Source of the DNA: Phycisphaeraceae bacterium
Lineage (GTDB): Bacteria > Planctomycetota > Phycisphaerae > Phycisphaerales > Phycisphaeraceae
Assembly: GCA_020850375.1 (NCBI GenBank)
Contig: JADZET010000438.1
Coordinates: 1 to 24,384, forward strand
Direction: 5' to 3'
DNA length: 24,384 bases
Under the pieces are notes generated by a model, which saw only the letters and a list, made by a program, of their open reading frames with translations, was not told the origin of the DNA and searched no databases. Positions within the stretch are counted from its first letter, which is position 1. Each line of letters starts with the position of its first letter. Of this stretch, positions 17,694 to 24,384 are shown in pieces. The position numbers and the translations under genes were made by a program.

Positions 17694-18635
17694 TTATCGC
17701 CGGATCATCGAAGCGGAAACGCGTAGTCGGATCATGCCCGTTCCGCCGAAGTTCGCGGCGGGCAGTTCGAGGTTCAGGTACTCCACATTCGCCACGGGCT
17801 CTTCGAAGACCAGGACGTCAGTCTGAGCCTTCCCCGGGTATAGGGATGCTCGCTCAGTTCGACCAACTGGCTCAGTCGTTGAGCCGAAGCCGATCCGTCG
17901 GTAGGTATTGCCGAAGTTGTCCTGCACGGTGGCATAGTCCCGCTCAACCGTGAAGTCAGCTCCAGCCCAGGTGTGGTAGTCGAGCTTGCGGCTCTGGCTG
18001 ATGTTGGTCAGTTCGACCGTGATGGCCAGCAGGGGTTCTTTGGTCAAGCGGCTTCCCTCGCTAAAGGGGCTCTGCAGGGCCACTTTTCCCACGCGGACGT
18101 AGACGATACGGACTTGCACGTCCCCTTGTCGGACGGGGGTGGTGGCGGGGGCCCAGGTGATCTCGGGCTCTGAGGCTGGCGTGGCAGACGAGGTGGAAGA
18201 AGGCGCCGGGGATGCTGGCACCGATGACGGCGCACTGGGCGGCGTGGTTGGTGTGTTGCTGGGTACGACTTCCTGGTGGGTAGATTGCTCCTGAATGGTC
18301 TGCTGACGGGTGTTGTTGCTTACCTCCTGGATGCTGGTGACCACGGCCTTGGTCACCGTCACGGCCAAGAAGAACGATAACCCGCAGATCGCCATGCCCG
18401 CGATGCAGAAGCCCACGCCTGATCCACGGCGGAAGATGGCGATGATCAGGCCCAGCGTGCCGAGAAGTAGCCCAAGGCCGCTCAGCGGGATGCCCAGGGC
18501 GCCCAATAGCGGGATCCAACAGATCAAGAACGCCAGGGCGCCCAGGACCATCGCGGCCACGCCCAAGCTGGAGCCTCGGCGAGGCAGGTTAACGTTGATC
18601 GTTGGGGTCGTGGGGTCGGTCGTGACTTTGGTCAT
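17694..18635 (-). CDS. DUF4190/DUF4352-like membrane protein
   Basis: 313 residues from MTKVTTDPTT; the frame is open to 18821, but that extension crosses a terminator hairpin, and GGAG lies 8 nt before this ATG. Residues about 20-95 form two or three membrane helices (VAAMVLGALAFLICWIPLLG, LSGLGLLLGTLGLIIAIF, FCIAGMAICGLSFFLAVTV), as in DUF4190-type proteins. A Ser/Thr/Pro-rich linker (about 115-155) leads to a C-terminal extracytoplasmic beta-sandwich-like domain: VQVRIVYVRVGKVAL, PLLAITVELTNIS, TVQDNFGNTYRRI, LYPGKAQTDVLVFE, LNLELPAANFGGTGMIRLRV. That domain resembles DUF4352 or telokin-like domains common in planctomycetes. Function unknown. It lies upstream of cas3 on the same strand but has no known link to CRISPR. 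Confidence 0.75.
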   Translation of the reverse strand: MTKVTTDPTTPTINVNLPRRGSSLGVAAMVLGALAFLICWIPLLGALGIPLSGLGLLLGTLGLIIAIFRRGSGVGFCIAGMAICGLSFFLAVTVTKAVVTSIQEVSNNTRQQTIQEQSTHQEVVPSNTPTTPPSAPSSVPASPAPSSTSSATPASEPEITWAPATTPVRQGDVQVRIVYVRVGKVALQSPFSEGSRLTKEPLLAITVELTNISQSRKLDYHTWAGADFTVERDYATVQDNFGNTYRRIGFGSTTEPVGRTERASLYPGKAQTDVLVFEEPVANVEYLNLELPAANFGGTGMIRLRVSASMIRR

Positions 18636-19096
18636 GGAAGGCTCCAGGGAAAGGGGTCGAGTCACCCATCGGCCACGCTGGTCGATCGGGTTGCGGGTGG
18701 TGTCATAGGGCCATCCGACGCCACAAAAAAAAGGAGCGTCGAACCACGACTGCTCCCGAACCCTCGCCAGAGGGCCTACGAAACAGCACATGGCCGACGC
18801 CCCTTGCGGGGCGCGGCGCAAGCGCCGCTTTCGTGGATTTCCAGGGCCGTGGGCCTTGGCTGGCGATATTTCGGGAAGCAGCTCTTGACGCTCACGCGTC
18901 GTCTGGATGTCAAGCCGGCGTTAGGCCGGCCAGATGGATGTAAGTTGCTCCTATAGAAGAGGTTCGGTCGCTGATGTCATGGTAAACGGGCATGGGCAGG
19001 TGTCAAGCGTGATTAAAGGACTTCCTGTGGTGTGATCCGACAAACGGTCCTGCCAGTTGGCCGACAATTATGGTTTCTGGCCAGCCCTTGGGCGGT
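18636..19096. other. Non-coding stretch between phage block and DUF4190-like gene
   Basis: 461 bp without a gene I can support. It contains the minus-strand terminator described separately (18725-18756) and, nearer the terminase, a short hairpin GCCGGC-GTTAG-GCCGGC (18914-18930). Translated in the frame of the gene downstream, 18636-18821 is open and somewhat protein-like (EQSWFDAPFFCGVGWPYDTT), but its AP-FF-C portion is encoded by the terminator hairpin and its T-run, so I regard it as untranslated. The part from 18830 to 19096 shows nothing recognisable. Confidence 0.5.
18725..18756 (-). terminator. Intrinsic terminator, leftward
   Basis: Read on the minus strand: GGAGC-A-GTCG, loop TGGTT, CGAC-GCTCC, then eight Ts. 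That is a 9-bp stem with one bulged A followed immediately by a perfect T-run, the best intrinsic terminator in the window. It would end transcripts arriving from the terminase block and so separates that block from the DUF4190-like gene and the cas operon. Confidence 0.8.
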
Positions 19097-20731
19097 CTAA
19101 AAACCAACAAGGTGATGGACGCCGTCAAATCTAAGCCATTGTGTGGCGGCGTAAACGGCCATCTCCAAGGCATCAGGGCCATCGTCGTGCTTGGCGTGGG
19201 GGAACTGCGTGAGCTGGTCAAGAAGCAGCGTGTGCCGACGTGTGAAACGGATCAGACCTTGTGCAATGAGGGGTTCGAGGGCTTCGATCCGAGCTCGTTT
19301 GTTGGTCGTGGTGGTGATTTTTTCGACGCGGAGGTAGATACCGGCGGCGGTGGCACGCTGTCCAAGCTGATCGGCCAGCAACTCCTGGAATTGATTGGCC
19401 TCGACGGCGAATACCTTGAGACCGTGGAGACGTGCCTGCTGAATAATCCGGTCGATCAGCTCGTTGGGTGTGCGTCTGGCGATGTCAGCGTCGATCACGT
19501 AAAGGACCTTGGTCTTCATATCCTTGACGATTGTGATCAAGGCTCCAAAGTCCCCCCTGCCGGTCCGCTTGCCCAGGCTGGGGTCGCACGCCCCACAGAA
19601 CCGAGCGTCTTGACCCAGTTCCGCAATCAGCTCGGCCACATCCGTATAACAGCGGGGCGCATCCTTGGGCGGATTAGGATCATCCCAATAGCGGAACAGT
19701 TCACGCCGGAAGACGCAGGTTGCCGGGTCCAACGGCTGATTCTGTTTTTCCGTCTGAAATACGTGGTACCCCTCGTCGGTCCGCATGGCCATGAGCTGGG
19801 CGTAATCCTCAAGCTGGGGCCAGAGGACGCGCGTTCCCTCGAGCATGGCGGCCTGGTCGGCCTGGAAGAAGGCTTCCGAGGCGGCCGGGCCGGATTGGCC
19901 TTCGTGCTCTTGTTCACCGATGCGGATCTGCTCCCACTGCTGCCAGAGCTCGGGGCGGCTGCTGAAGGACTCCACCGCCTGATACACCCGGCTCTGCCAG
20001 CCGCCCAGTTGATCGCGGCGCGGGCGAGTGTCGGTCATCTGGGCCAGGAGTGAGTCGTGGTGCAGGATCGTGCCGGCGACGATCACGTTGGTCGCCGGTT
20101 GGCCGGCCTTGAGCAGCGTGCTGGTCAGCCAATGGCGGAGCTTCTGGCGCAGGTCCTCGGACTGGGCCTGCTCAAGGTCCTCCAGGTCATCACAGATGAT
20201 CAGGCTCGGCCGGTTCTGGCGGTGTTTCATGCCGCGCAGGCCCTGGCCGGAGCCCAGGACACGCAGGCAGGTGTCGTTGGGCAGGACCAGGTGGTGGGCC
20301 TTGACGATCACGGGTCCACGGCCTTGACGTACGGGTAGGCAGATCTCGGGATAATCCTGGACGAGCTTCTCATTGTCCATCAGCTCTCTCCGGATATTCA
20401 TCAGCAGTTGGCCCGCCTGCTCGCTGGTGGCCGAGAGCAGCAGCATGAACGGCTCACGGCCCGTGAGCATCGACCAGAGAACATAGGCGAAGCTGATGAC
20501 GGTGGTCTTAGCGTGCCCGCGCGGGGCGGCGATAGCTAGCTTCGTGGCCCGCCGCGTGGTGGCCTGGGCCAGCAGGGCAAAGATCTCCTGGTGCATCCGT
20601 GACGGCGGCAGGGTGAAATGGTGGCGAAGGTAGATTTGAGCAAAGGCCTGAGGAGACCTCTCTGCGAGCTGACGGCGGCGCCTGCCAAGTTCCTGAACCA
20701 GGATTGGTCGATGGTCAAGCCGGATCGTCAT
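19097..20731 (-). CDS. Phage terminase large subunit (TerL)
   Basis: 544 residues from MTIRLDHRPI. The frame is open to 21349, but most of that extension runs inside the small-subunit gene in another frame. Packaging ATPase domain: Walker A-like AAPRGHAKTTV (68-78), motif LLLSATSEQAGQLL, Walker B LIICDDLED (177-185) and coupling-type VAGTILH. C-terminal RNase H-fold nuclease: ACDPSLGKRTGRGDFGAL (Asp383), FAVEANQFQELLA (Glu444), HDDGPDALEMAV (Asp516/517/520). This matches the terminase group with the psiM2 ORF9-type C-terminal domain. It overlaps the small-subunit gene by 17 nt. No portal, protease or capsid gene follows on the left, where a terminator and a host-type gene appear. Frame and catalytic residues are intact. 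Confidence 0.93.
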   Translation of the reverse strand: MTIRLDHRPILVQELGRRRRQLAERSPQAFAQIYLRHHFTLPPSRMHQEIFALLAQATTRRATKLAIAAPRGHAKTTVISFAYVLWSMLTGREPFMLLLSATSEQAGQLLMNIRRELMDNEKLVQDYPEICLPVRQGRGPVIVKAHHLVLPNDTCLRVLGSGQGLRGMKHRQNRPSLIICDDLEDLEQAQSEDLRQKLRHWLTSTLLKAGQPATNVIVAGTILHHDSLLAQMTDTRPRRDQLGGWQSRVYQAVESFSSRPELWQQWEQIRIGEQEHEGQSGPAASEAFFQADQAAMLEGTRVLWPQLEDYAQLMAMRTDEGYHVFQTEKQNQPLDPATCVFRRELFRYWDDPNPPKDAPRCYTDVAELIAELGQDARFCGACDPSLGKRTGRGDFGALITIVKDMKTKVLYVIDADIARRTPNELIDRIIQQARLHGLKVFAVEANQFQELLADQLGQRATAAGIYLRVEKITTTTNKRARIEALEPLIAQGLIRFTRRHTLLLDQLTQFPHAKHDDGPDALEMAVYAATQWLRFDGVHHLVGF

Positions 20732-21392
20732 GGCTCTGCCCTTGCCCTGCCGTGAGGGCCGTCTTGGCCTCCCTGACCTGTTCCACGATCCGAGCCCGAG
20801 ATACCAGGCCGTTGAGTTCTTGGATGCGGTGAACCTCCTGGCTGTCGCCTGTACTATCCGCCGCGGTAAGGAGCAGTTGGACTTCCTCCTCGATCTGGCC
20901 ATAGGTCGGGATGGCCTCGGCCGTCTGGCAGATATCGGCTTCAAAACGCTGCGTGGCCGTGGGCAGGAAGCCCAGAGATTGCAGGCGCGCAACCGCGTCA
21001 TGGCAGATACCAAAGCACGCCTTCTCACCCTCGACCCGCACGGCTGGTGGCGTCTGGGTATCGCGCGTGACCCGGCGGATCCGCTGCATGGCCAGCTCCG
21101 CCTCGGCCACCAGTCGACCGGCCATCTGCCCCGCCAGGCGAGGATCGTGCTGCAGGGCGTTCTCTTCCTGGTTGACCCTGCGATCGCGGAGGATAGTCCT
21201 CTCGCTGACTCCGAGAATCTTGGCGATCTCGGCGATTGAGAGGCCCTCGGCGCCCAGGTGCATGACACAGACGCGCCGGTCCTGGGTCGACAGATCGTGT
21301 GGACTGCCAGCACCCTGTTTAAGATCCTGGAGAATGGCCAGGGCACCACGCTCTTGAGCCGGTTCGGAGAGGAGTTTTAGGCGCTTAACCAT
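20715..21392 (-). CDS. Probable terminase small subunit, HTH protein
   Basis: 225 residues. Residues about 40-75 contain a helix-turn-helix (MHLGAEGLSIAEIAKILGVSERTILRDRRVNQEE) like those of phage small terminases and transposase/regulator HTHs. The middle is helical (AGQMAGRLVAEAELAMQRIRRV) and the rest charged. The position directly before terL, with a 17-nt overlap, is the main reason for the call: small terminase subunits recognise packaging sites and hand DNA to TerL. The start ATG at 21392 shares its A with the stop codon of the methyltransferase (TGATG), so the genes are probably translationally coupled. It could instead be a regulator. Confidence 0.7.
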   Translation of the reverse strand: MVKRLKLLSEPAQERGALAILQDLKQGAGSPHDLSTQDRRVCVMHLGAEGLSIAEIAKILGVSERTILRDRRVNQEENALQHDPRLAGQMAGRLVAEAELAMQRIRRVTRDTQTPPAVRVEGEKACFGICHDAVARLQSLGFLPTATQRFEADICQTAEAIPTYGQIEEEVQLLLTAADSTGDSQEVHRIQELNGLVSRARIVEQVREAKTALTAGQGQSHDDPA

Positions 21393-22777
21393 CAGATGGC
21401 TCCTTCAGAGGTGCCAAGGCTGGCAAGGGGTGTTGACGTCGCGGACACGTTCTGTGTCTGCAGGCGTGTTATAGAGGCGGCGCGATATCGGGCGGCCACC
21501 TCCGGGGGAACGGCGTCCTGGCCGGCATAGGCGATGAAGCGTCGGACGATCAGGTCGCAGTAGCGCGGACTGATCTCCAGGCCGTAGCACCGCCGGCCCA
21601 GGCGCTCGGCGGCGATAAACTGCGTGCCCGAGCCGGCAAAGGGCTCGTATGCAATCTCCCCCGGCCGGGTGTGCTGACGCAGGGGAATCTCGAAGAGTTC
21701 CAGCGGCTTGGGCGTGGGGTGGTCCGGCCGCTCGGGTCCATTGGACAATGTGTCGAACGTCCAGACCGTCGAGAGATGCCGCTTGTCGACCCGGCGCGGC
21801 ACATGTCCCTTGAGCCAGCCCATCAGGCATGGCTCGTGCTGCCAGAGGTACCACGTGCGCGTCGGCACGGACCTGTTCTTGGCCCAAATGATCTGACAGT
21901 GAACAAAGACGCCATGAGCAATCCAGACCTGTTCGAGCATGGCCTGCCGGCGTGAGGCGTGCCAGCAGTACCAGGCGGCGTGCGGGGCGATGGCCTCGGC
22001 CACGGCAGCCCGGACAAAACAGTCATACAGGTCGGGATTGGCGCTGGCGTCGTCCCAGGTCACGCCATAGGTGCTCGACCAGTCCTTGGGGGCGCCACGT
22101 CGGGTTTTGGCGTGCCTGGAACCGGGGTGGTTCGTCCCGTCGTAGTCGACGAGGTAAGGGGGATCGGTGGCGAACAAGATGGCTCGCTGGCCGTTCATCA
22201 GCCGCCGGACCTGCGCGGCCTCCGTGCAGTCGCCGCAGAGCAGCCGGTGCTGACGGGCGGGATCCTTACCCAGCACAATCAGATCCCCAGGCTGGGTCAC
22301 CACCGGTCCCTTCGCCGCCAGCTCCGCCTCGACGTCGAACGTCTCCTCCGGGTTGGCCTCAACACTGTCGAGCACCTCAGCGAGGATGTCCTGGCACTCG
22401 TCCAGGTCAAAACCGGTCATCTCCAGGTCCAGATCGGGGATCTGGAGGAGCTCCTGCAAGAGGTCGTTGAGCTTGGGCAGGTCCCAGTCGCCCTGGATCT
22501 TGTTCAGGGCCAGGTTGAGGGCTTTTTCCCGCTCGGATGACAGGTCCACCACGACCACCTGGACCTCGGCGTCACCACGGGCCACCAGGACCTTGAGCCG
22601 CTGATGGCCACCGATGAGGTTGCCGGTCCGCTCGTTCCAGACCAGGGGTTCGACCAATCCGAACTCATCGATGCTCTTGGCCAGCCGGTCAAAGCCGGGA
22701 TCGCCGGGCTGTAGATCCACGCGCGGGTTGTACGCCGCGGGGTTGATTTTGTTGATGGGGAGTGTTTGAAGCTGCAT
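21392..22777 (-). CDS. ParB-domain / DNA methyltransferase fusion
   Basis: 461 residues. The N-terminal ParB/Srx-like domain (1-100) has INKINPAAYNPR, FDRLAKSIDEFGLVEPLVWNE and GNLIGGHQRLKVL (GGHQR 56-60). An acidic helical linker (100-165) follows. The C-terminal methyltransferase has the catalytic motif TDPPYLVDYDG (DPPY 205-208), then a target-recognition stretch, and the S-adenosylmethionine motif PFAGSGTQFIAAERLGRRCYGLEISPRY with FAGSGT at 380-385. DPPY before FAGSGT is the beta-class order, so the product is N6-adenine or N4-cytosine methylation. Such ParB-MTase fusions are common next to phage terminases, where they may protect or mark phage DNA. No restriction enzyme is visible beside it. 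GAGG precedes the ATG by 6 nt. Confidence 0.92.
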   Translation of the reverse strand: MQLQTLPINKINPAAYNPRVDLQPGDPGFDRLAKSIDEFGLVEPLVWNERTGNLIGGHQRLKVLVARGDAEVQVVVVDLSSEREKALNLALNKIQGDWDLPKLNDLLQELLQIPDLDLEMTGFDLDECQDILAEVLDSVEANPEETFDVEAELAAKGPVVTQPGDLIVLGKDPARQHRLLCGDCTEAAQVRRLMNGQRAILFATDPPYLVDYDGTNHPGSRHAKTRRGAPKDWSSTYGVTWDDASANPDLYDCFVRAAVAEAIAPHAAWYCWHASRRQAMLEQVWIAHGVFVHCQIIWAKNRSVPTRTWYLWQHEPCLMGWLKGHVPRRVDKRHLSTVWTFDTLSNGPERPDHPTPKPLELFEIPLRQHTRPGEIAYEPFAGSGTQFIAAERLGRRCYGLEISPRYCDLIVRRFIAYAGQDAVPPEVAARYRAASITRLQTQNVSATSTPLASLGTSEGAI

Positions 22778-22835
22778 GGGAGTCCTCGATGGCGGGGATT
22801 TGTGTCACGGGGGAGTGTTGCACGAACGAGACTGT

Positions 22836-23432
22836 TTATGAATCCCCGTGACCTGAGCTGGACATGCCTCCTATATCCCGGGGTGGGGGAGCATCTTTGC
22901 GGTAGTAGCCGTGGGTGCGTGAGTGCTCGATCGGCAGGCCTTTTTGGACCATGGCCCAGATGCGTTTGATGATGGCGCTTTCGCTGGGAGATCCTGACAC
23001 CCGACTCGCGATCTCCGCGGCGCTAAGGCACTGACCCGTCAAGAGGTCCCACACCTTCTGCTGTTTAGGAGATAGCGGATGCCGGATTTTGCCTGTGCCC
23101 TGCTGAGGTTGGGCGCGGGTGCACCAGGTCCGCAGGCACGTGATGGCGCTGGTAATGGTGCCCTGAAGCACGTCTTCGAACAGAGATGGGGGCGGCAGGC
23201 TTGGGTCCGCCTGGCAGAATGCCAGGATCAGTTGCTGGCAGGCACAGAGGAAGGGTTCGCCGTCACACAGCAGAAGAGCGCGATGCTTTCCCCGGGGCTT
23301 AAGCACAACTGATCGGTGCTTGCCGCCGGGGGAGCGACGGAGGGTGTCATCCAGCAGGTCGCCCAAGGCCGCGGGGCTTGTAGGAATAGGGAGGCCATGG
23401 GCACGAAAATAGGTTTTGGGGTGTCGGCTCAT
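22836..23432 (-). CDS. Hypothetical protein with winged-helix-like C-terminus
   Basis: 198 residues; I do not recognise the family. The N-terminal half is mixed (LLDDTLRRSPGGKHRSVVLKP, FLCACQQLILAFC). The second half has a helix-turn-helix-like stretch, LSPKQQKVWDLLTGQCLSAAEIASRVSGSPSESAIIKRIWAMVQKGLPIEHSRTHGYY (about 120-178), that looks like a winged helix: spacing of recognition helix and hydrophobics, then a GYYR wing. It precedes the methyltransferase by 58 bp on the same strand, so it may be the first gene of the phage-derived operon and possibly its regulator. The AT-rich region upstream would hold its promoter. Confidence 0.7.
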   Translation of the reverse strand: MSRHPKTYFRAHGLPIPTSPAALGDLLDDTLRRSPGGKHRSVVLKPRGKHRALLLCDGEPFLCACQQLILAFCQADPSLPPPSLFEDVLQGTITSAITCLRTWCTRAQPQQGTGKIRHPLSPKQQKVWDLLTGQCLSAAEIASRVSGSPSESAIIKRIWAMVQKGLPIEHSRTHGYYRKDAPPPRDIGGMSSSGHGDS

Positions 23433-23747
23433 GCATAGATATACCGTCGAGCCTTTGCCTCCTTCTATTCGAACAGACAGGCATCACTCATCGATTCATA
23501 ATCACTTGAAATTAATGATTTAATAAGAATAACGGGCCTTGCCAGTAGAGACGACACTAGAAAGCTCTGCGGAAGTCTCCTCGGCTAGGTGCCCAACAAT
23601 AATCAATCGGATCGATCCGATTGTATGGCGGTCGGCGACGGGATCGGCCTCACCAGCCGCCACGCCACAACCAGTCCCATCAACACGGCTAGATCACGGA
23701 AGATCAGCCAGAGATAAACCCTGCCTCCAGTCACTCGATCCGCGCCT
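23433..23747. other. AT-rich intergenic region and possible gene remnant beside the IS
   Basis: 315 bp. The part 23490-23540 is markedly AT-rich compared with the rest and may contain the promoter of the leftward phage block. From 23603 to 23747 the minus strand reads as an open C-terminal segment with a hydrophobic helix (VYLWLIFRDLAVLMGLVVAW, then a short tail and stop). It runs into the IS end and could be the remnant of a membrane protein cut by the insertion. Evidence for this is weak. Confidence 0.3.
23604..23623. repeat. 20-bp perfect palindrome
   Basis: CAATCGGATC/GATCCGATTG with no spacer. It lies about 170 bp before the first gene of the leftward phage block and about 125 bp left of the IS end. 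The perfect, loopless symmetry fits a dimeric protein-binding site better than a terminator. No second copy was noticed in the window. Confidence 0.5.
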
Positions 23748-23830
23748 TGACCTCCTCCCCGAAACCTGATCCAAGGCGAGGGTGAAATTTCTGGATGATT
23801 CTGGCCCTTGAGCGAAGGGAAGGTCGTCCC

Positions 23831-24094
23831 ATGAAGAAGCGGTTTACGGAAGAGCAGATTGCGTTTGCGTTGCGGCAGGGGGAGGGCGGAGTCGCCGTCC
23901 CGGAGATCTGTCGCAAGCTTGGGGTATCGCAACAGACGTTCTACCGGTGGAAGAAGAAGTTCGCCGGGATGGGGGTATCCGAGGTTCGTCGTCTCAAGCA
24001 GCTGGAGGATGAGAATCGGCGGCTGAAGCAGTTGGTAGCCGATCTGACCCTGGACAAGCAGATGCTGCAGGATGTGCTGCGAAAAAAACTCTGA
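23831..24094 (+). CDS. IS3-family transposase OrfA
   Basis: 87 residues from MKKRFTEEQIAFAL; the frame opens at 23795, but this start matches the family and follows a GAAGG-like site. The HTH_Tnp_1 DNA-binding domain reads EQIAFALRQGEGGVAVPEICRKLGVSQQTFYRWKKKF. A leucine-zipper-like helix follows (VRRLKQLEDENRRLKQLVADLTLDKQMLQDVL). Seven As at 24082-24088 form the slippery sequence A-AAA-AAA just before the stop, in phase for a -1 frameshift into orfB, the usual way IS3 elements make OrfAB transposase. OrfA itself looks intact, but no functional OrfAB can be made. Confidence 0.9.
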   Translation: MKKRFTEEQIAFALRQGEGGVAVPEICRKLGVSQQTFYRWKKKFAGMGVSEVRRLKQLEDENRRLKQLVADLTLDKQMLQDVLRKKL

Positions 24095-24384
24095 AGCCCG
24101 CGGCCAGGCGTGCAGCCGTGCAGTGCCTGCAGCGGGCGTATCAGGTCAGCGAACGGCGTGGATGCCAGGTGCTGGGACAAGGCCGCTCGAGCCAGCGGTA
24201 CGCGTCGGTGAAGGATTCGCAAGAGCCGTTGCGGATGCGGATCCGGGAACTGGCCGCCAACCGGTCAGCCGGCCCATGCTTGTGGTCGTGTTGAATTGTT
24301 GGGTGTTCGAGTACCTCGAGGTGTTCTATAATCGTCAGCGTCTGCACTCGACGCTGGAGTAACTCAGCCCCGCGGCCCTCGGGC
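24085..24384 (+). pseudogene. IS3-family orfB, internally deleted
   Basis: In the -1 frame after the slippery run the sequence encodes an OrfB start (LKPAARRAAVQCLQRAYQVS, continuing to MRIRELAANR, about 57 residues). Most of the integrase core, including the DDE region, is then missing. The sequence resumes in another frame near 24280 as the OrfB C-terminus, VFEYLEVFYNRQRLHSTLE. The usual Tyr after this (HSTLGYLSP in relatives) is a TAA stop here, followed by LSPAAL in frame. Deletion, frame change and nonsense codon together show a dead transposase. The end lies beyond the window. Confidence 0.85.

Larger units (their letters stand above)
23748..24384 (+). mobile_element. IS3-family element, decayed, runs off the window
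   Basis: The element contains an intact orfA and a deleted orfB. I place its left end at TGACCTCCTCCCCG (23748 onward) because IS3-family ends begin with TG and this C-rich stretch lies 83 bp before orfA, a usual distance. The matching right end would be outside the window, so the boundary is unconfirmed. Confidence 0.6.

Noticed and set aside
19070..20053. 327-aa plus-strand frame opposite terL, and similar long frames opposite cas4-cas1, cas3 and the recombinase
   Set aside because: Antisense frames kept open by high GC; the opposite strand has the recognisable domains.
20732..21349. 206-residue N-terminal extension of the terminase frame
   Set aside because: It lies in the small-subunit gene in another frame, is Arg/Ser-rich with no conserved features, and the terminase domains begin after 20731.

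Overview
The window is GC-rich bacterial DNA, most likely from a planctomycete. The evidence for that is indirect: a ClpP/NfeD-type protease beside tatC, a DUF4190-like membrane protein whose C-terminal domain resembles planctomycete proteins I know, and general gene style. Phylum-level assignment is an inference.

Left end (1-3.4 kb) is housekeeping: a secreted or periplasmic NfeD/SppA-like serine protease (minus), tatC (plus), truB (minus, tail-to-tail with tatC) and a tRNA-Ser(GGA) with a plausible promoter and a clear terminator-type hairpin. Everything to the right is accessory. First comes a two-gene site-specific recombination module (large serine recombinase plus DUF2924 protein, 3.6-5.9 kb, minus).

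The centre (6.2-17.5 kb) is a complete type I-G (formerly I-U) CRISPR-Cas system. All genes lie on the minus strand in the order cas3, csb3 (cas8u2), csb1 (cas7), csb2 (cas5-cas6), cas4-cas1 fusion, cas2, followed by a leader and an array of 37 repeats and 36 spacers. The four effector genes overlap by 4-8 nt, so they are probably translationally coupled. Csb1, Csb2 and Csb3 should form the Cascade-like complex, the Cas6 part of Csb2 should cut the hairpin repeats, Cas3 (helicase followed by a C-terminal HD nuclease) should degrade targets, and Cas4-Cas1 with Cas2 should acquire spacers. The degenerate repeat at the left end, the repeat sequence and the gene order all agree that the array is transcribed leftward. 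One spacer (7147-7182) reads in that direction as a strong hairpin followed by a T-rich stretch and could act as a terminator within the array.

To the right lie a membrane protein of the DUF4190/DUF4352 style (17.7-18.6 kb), a non-coding stretch with a good intrinsic terminator, and a phage-derived block (19.1-23.4 kb, minus): a winged-helix-like protein, a ParB-domain/DNA methyltransferase fusion, and small and large terminase subunits, with no portal or capsid gene following. The window ends inside a decayed IS3-family element whose orfB carries an internal deletion and a nonsense codon.

I see no wholly new system. The points most worth following are the terminator-like spacer inside the array, the low-complexity insertion in the Cas4 domain, the recombinase module abutting the old end of the array next to a tRNA gene, and the isolated terminase/methyltransferase cassette.
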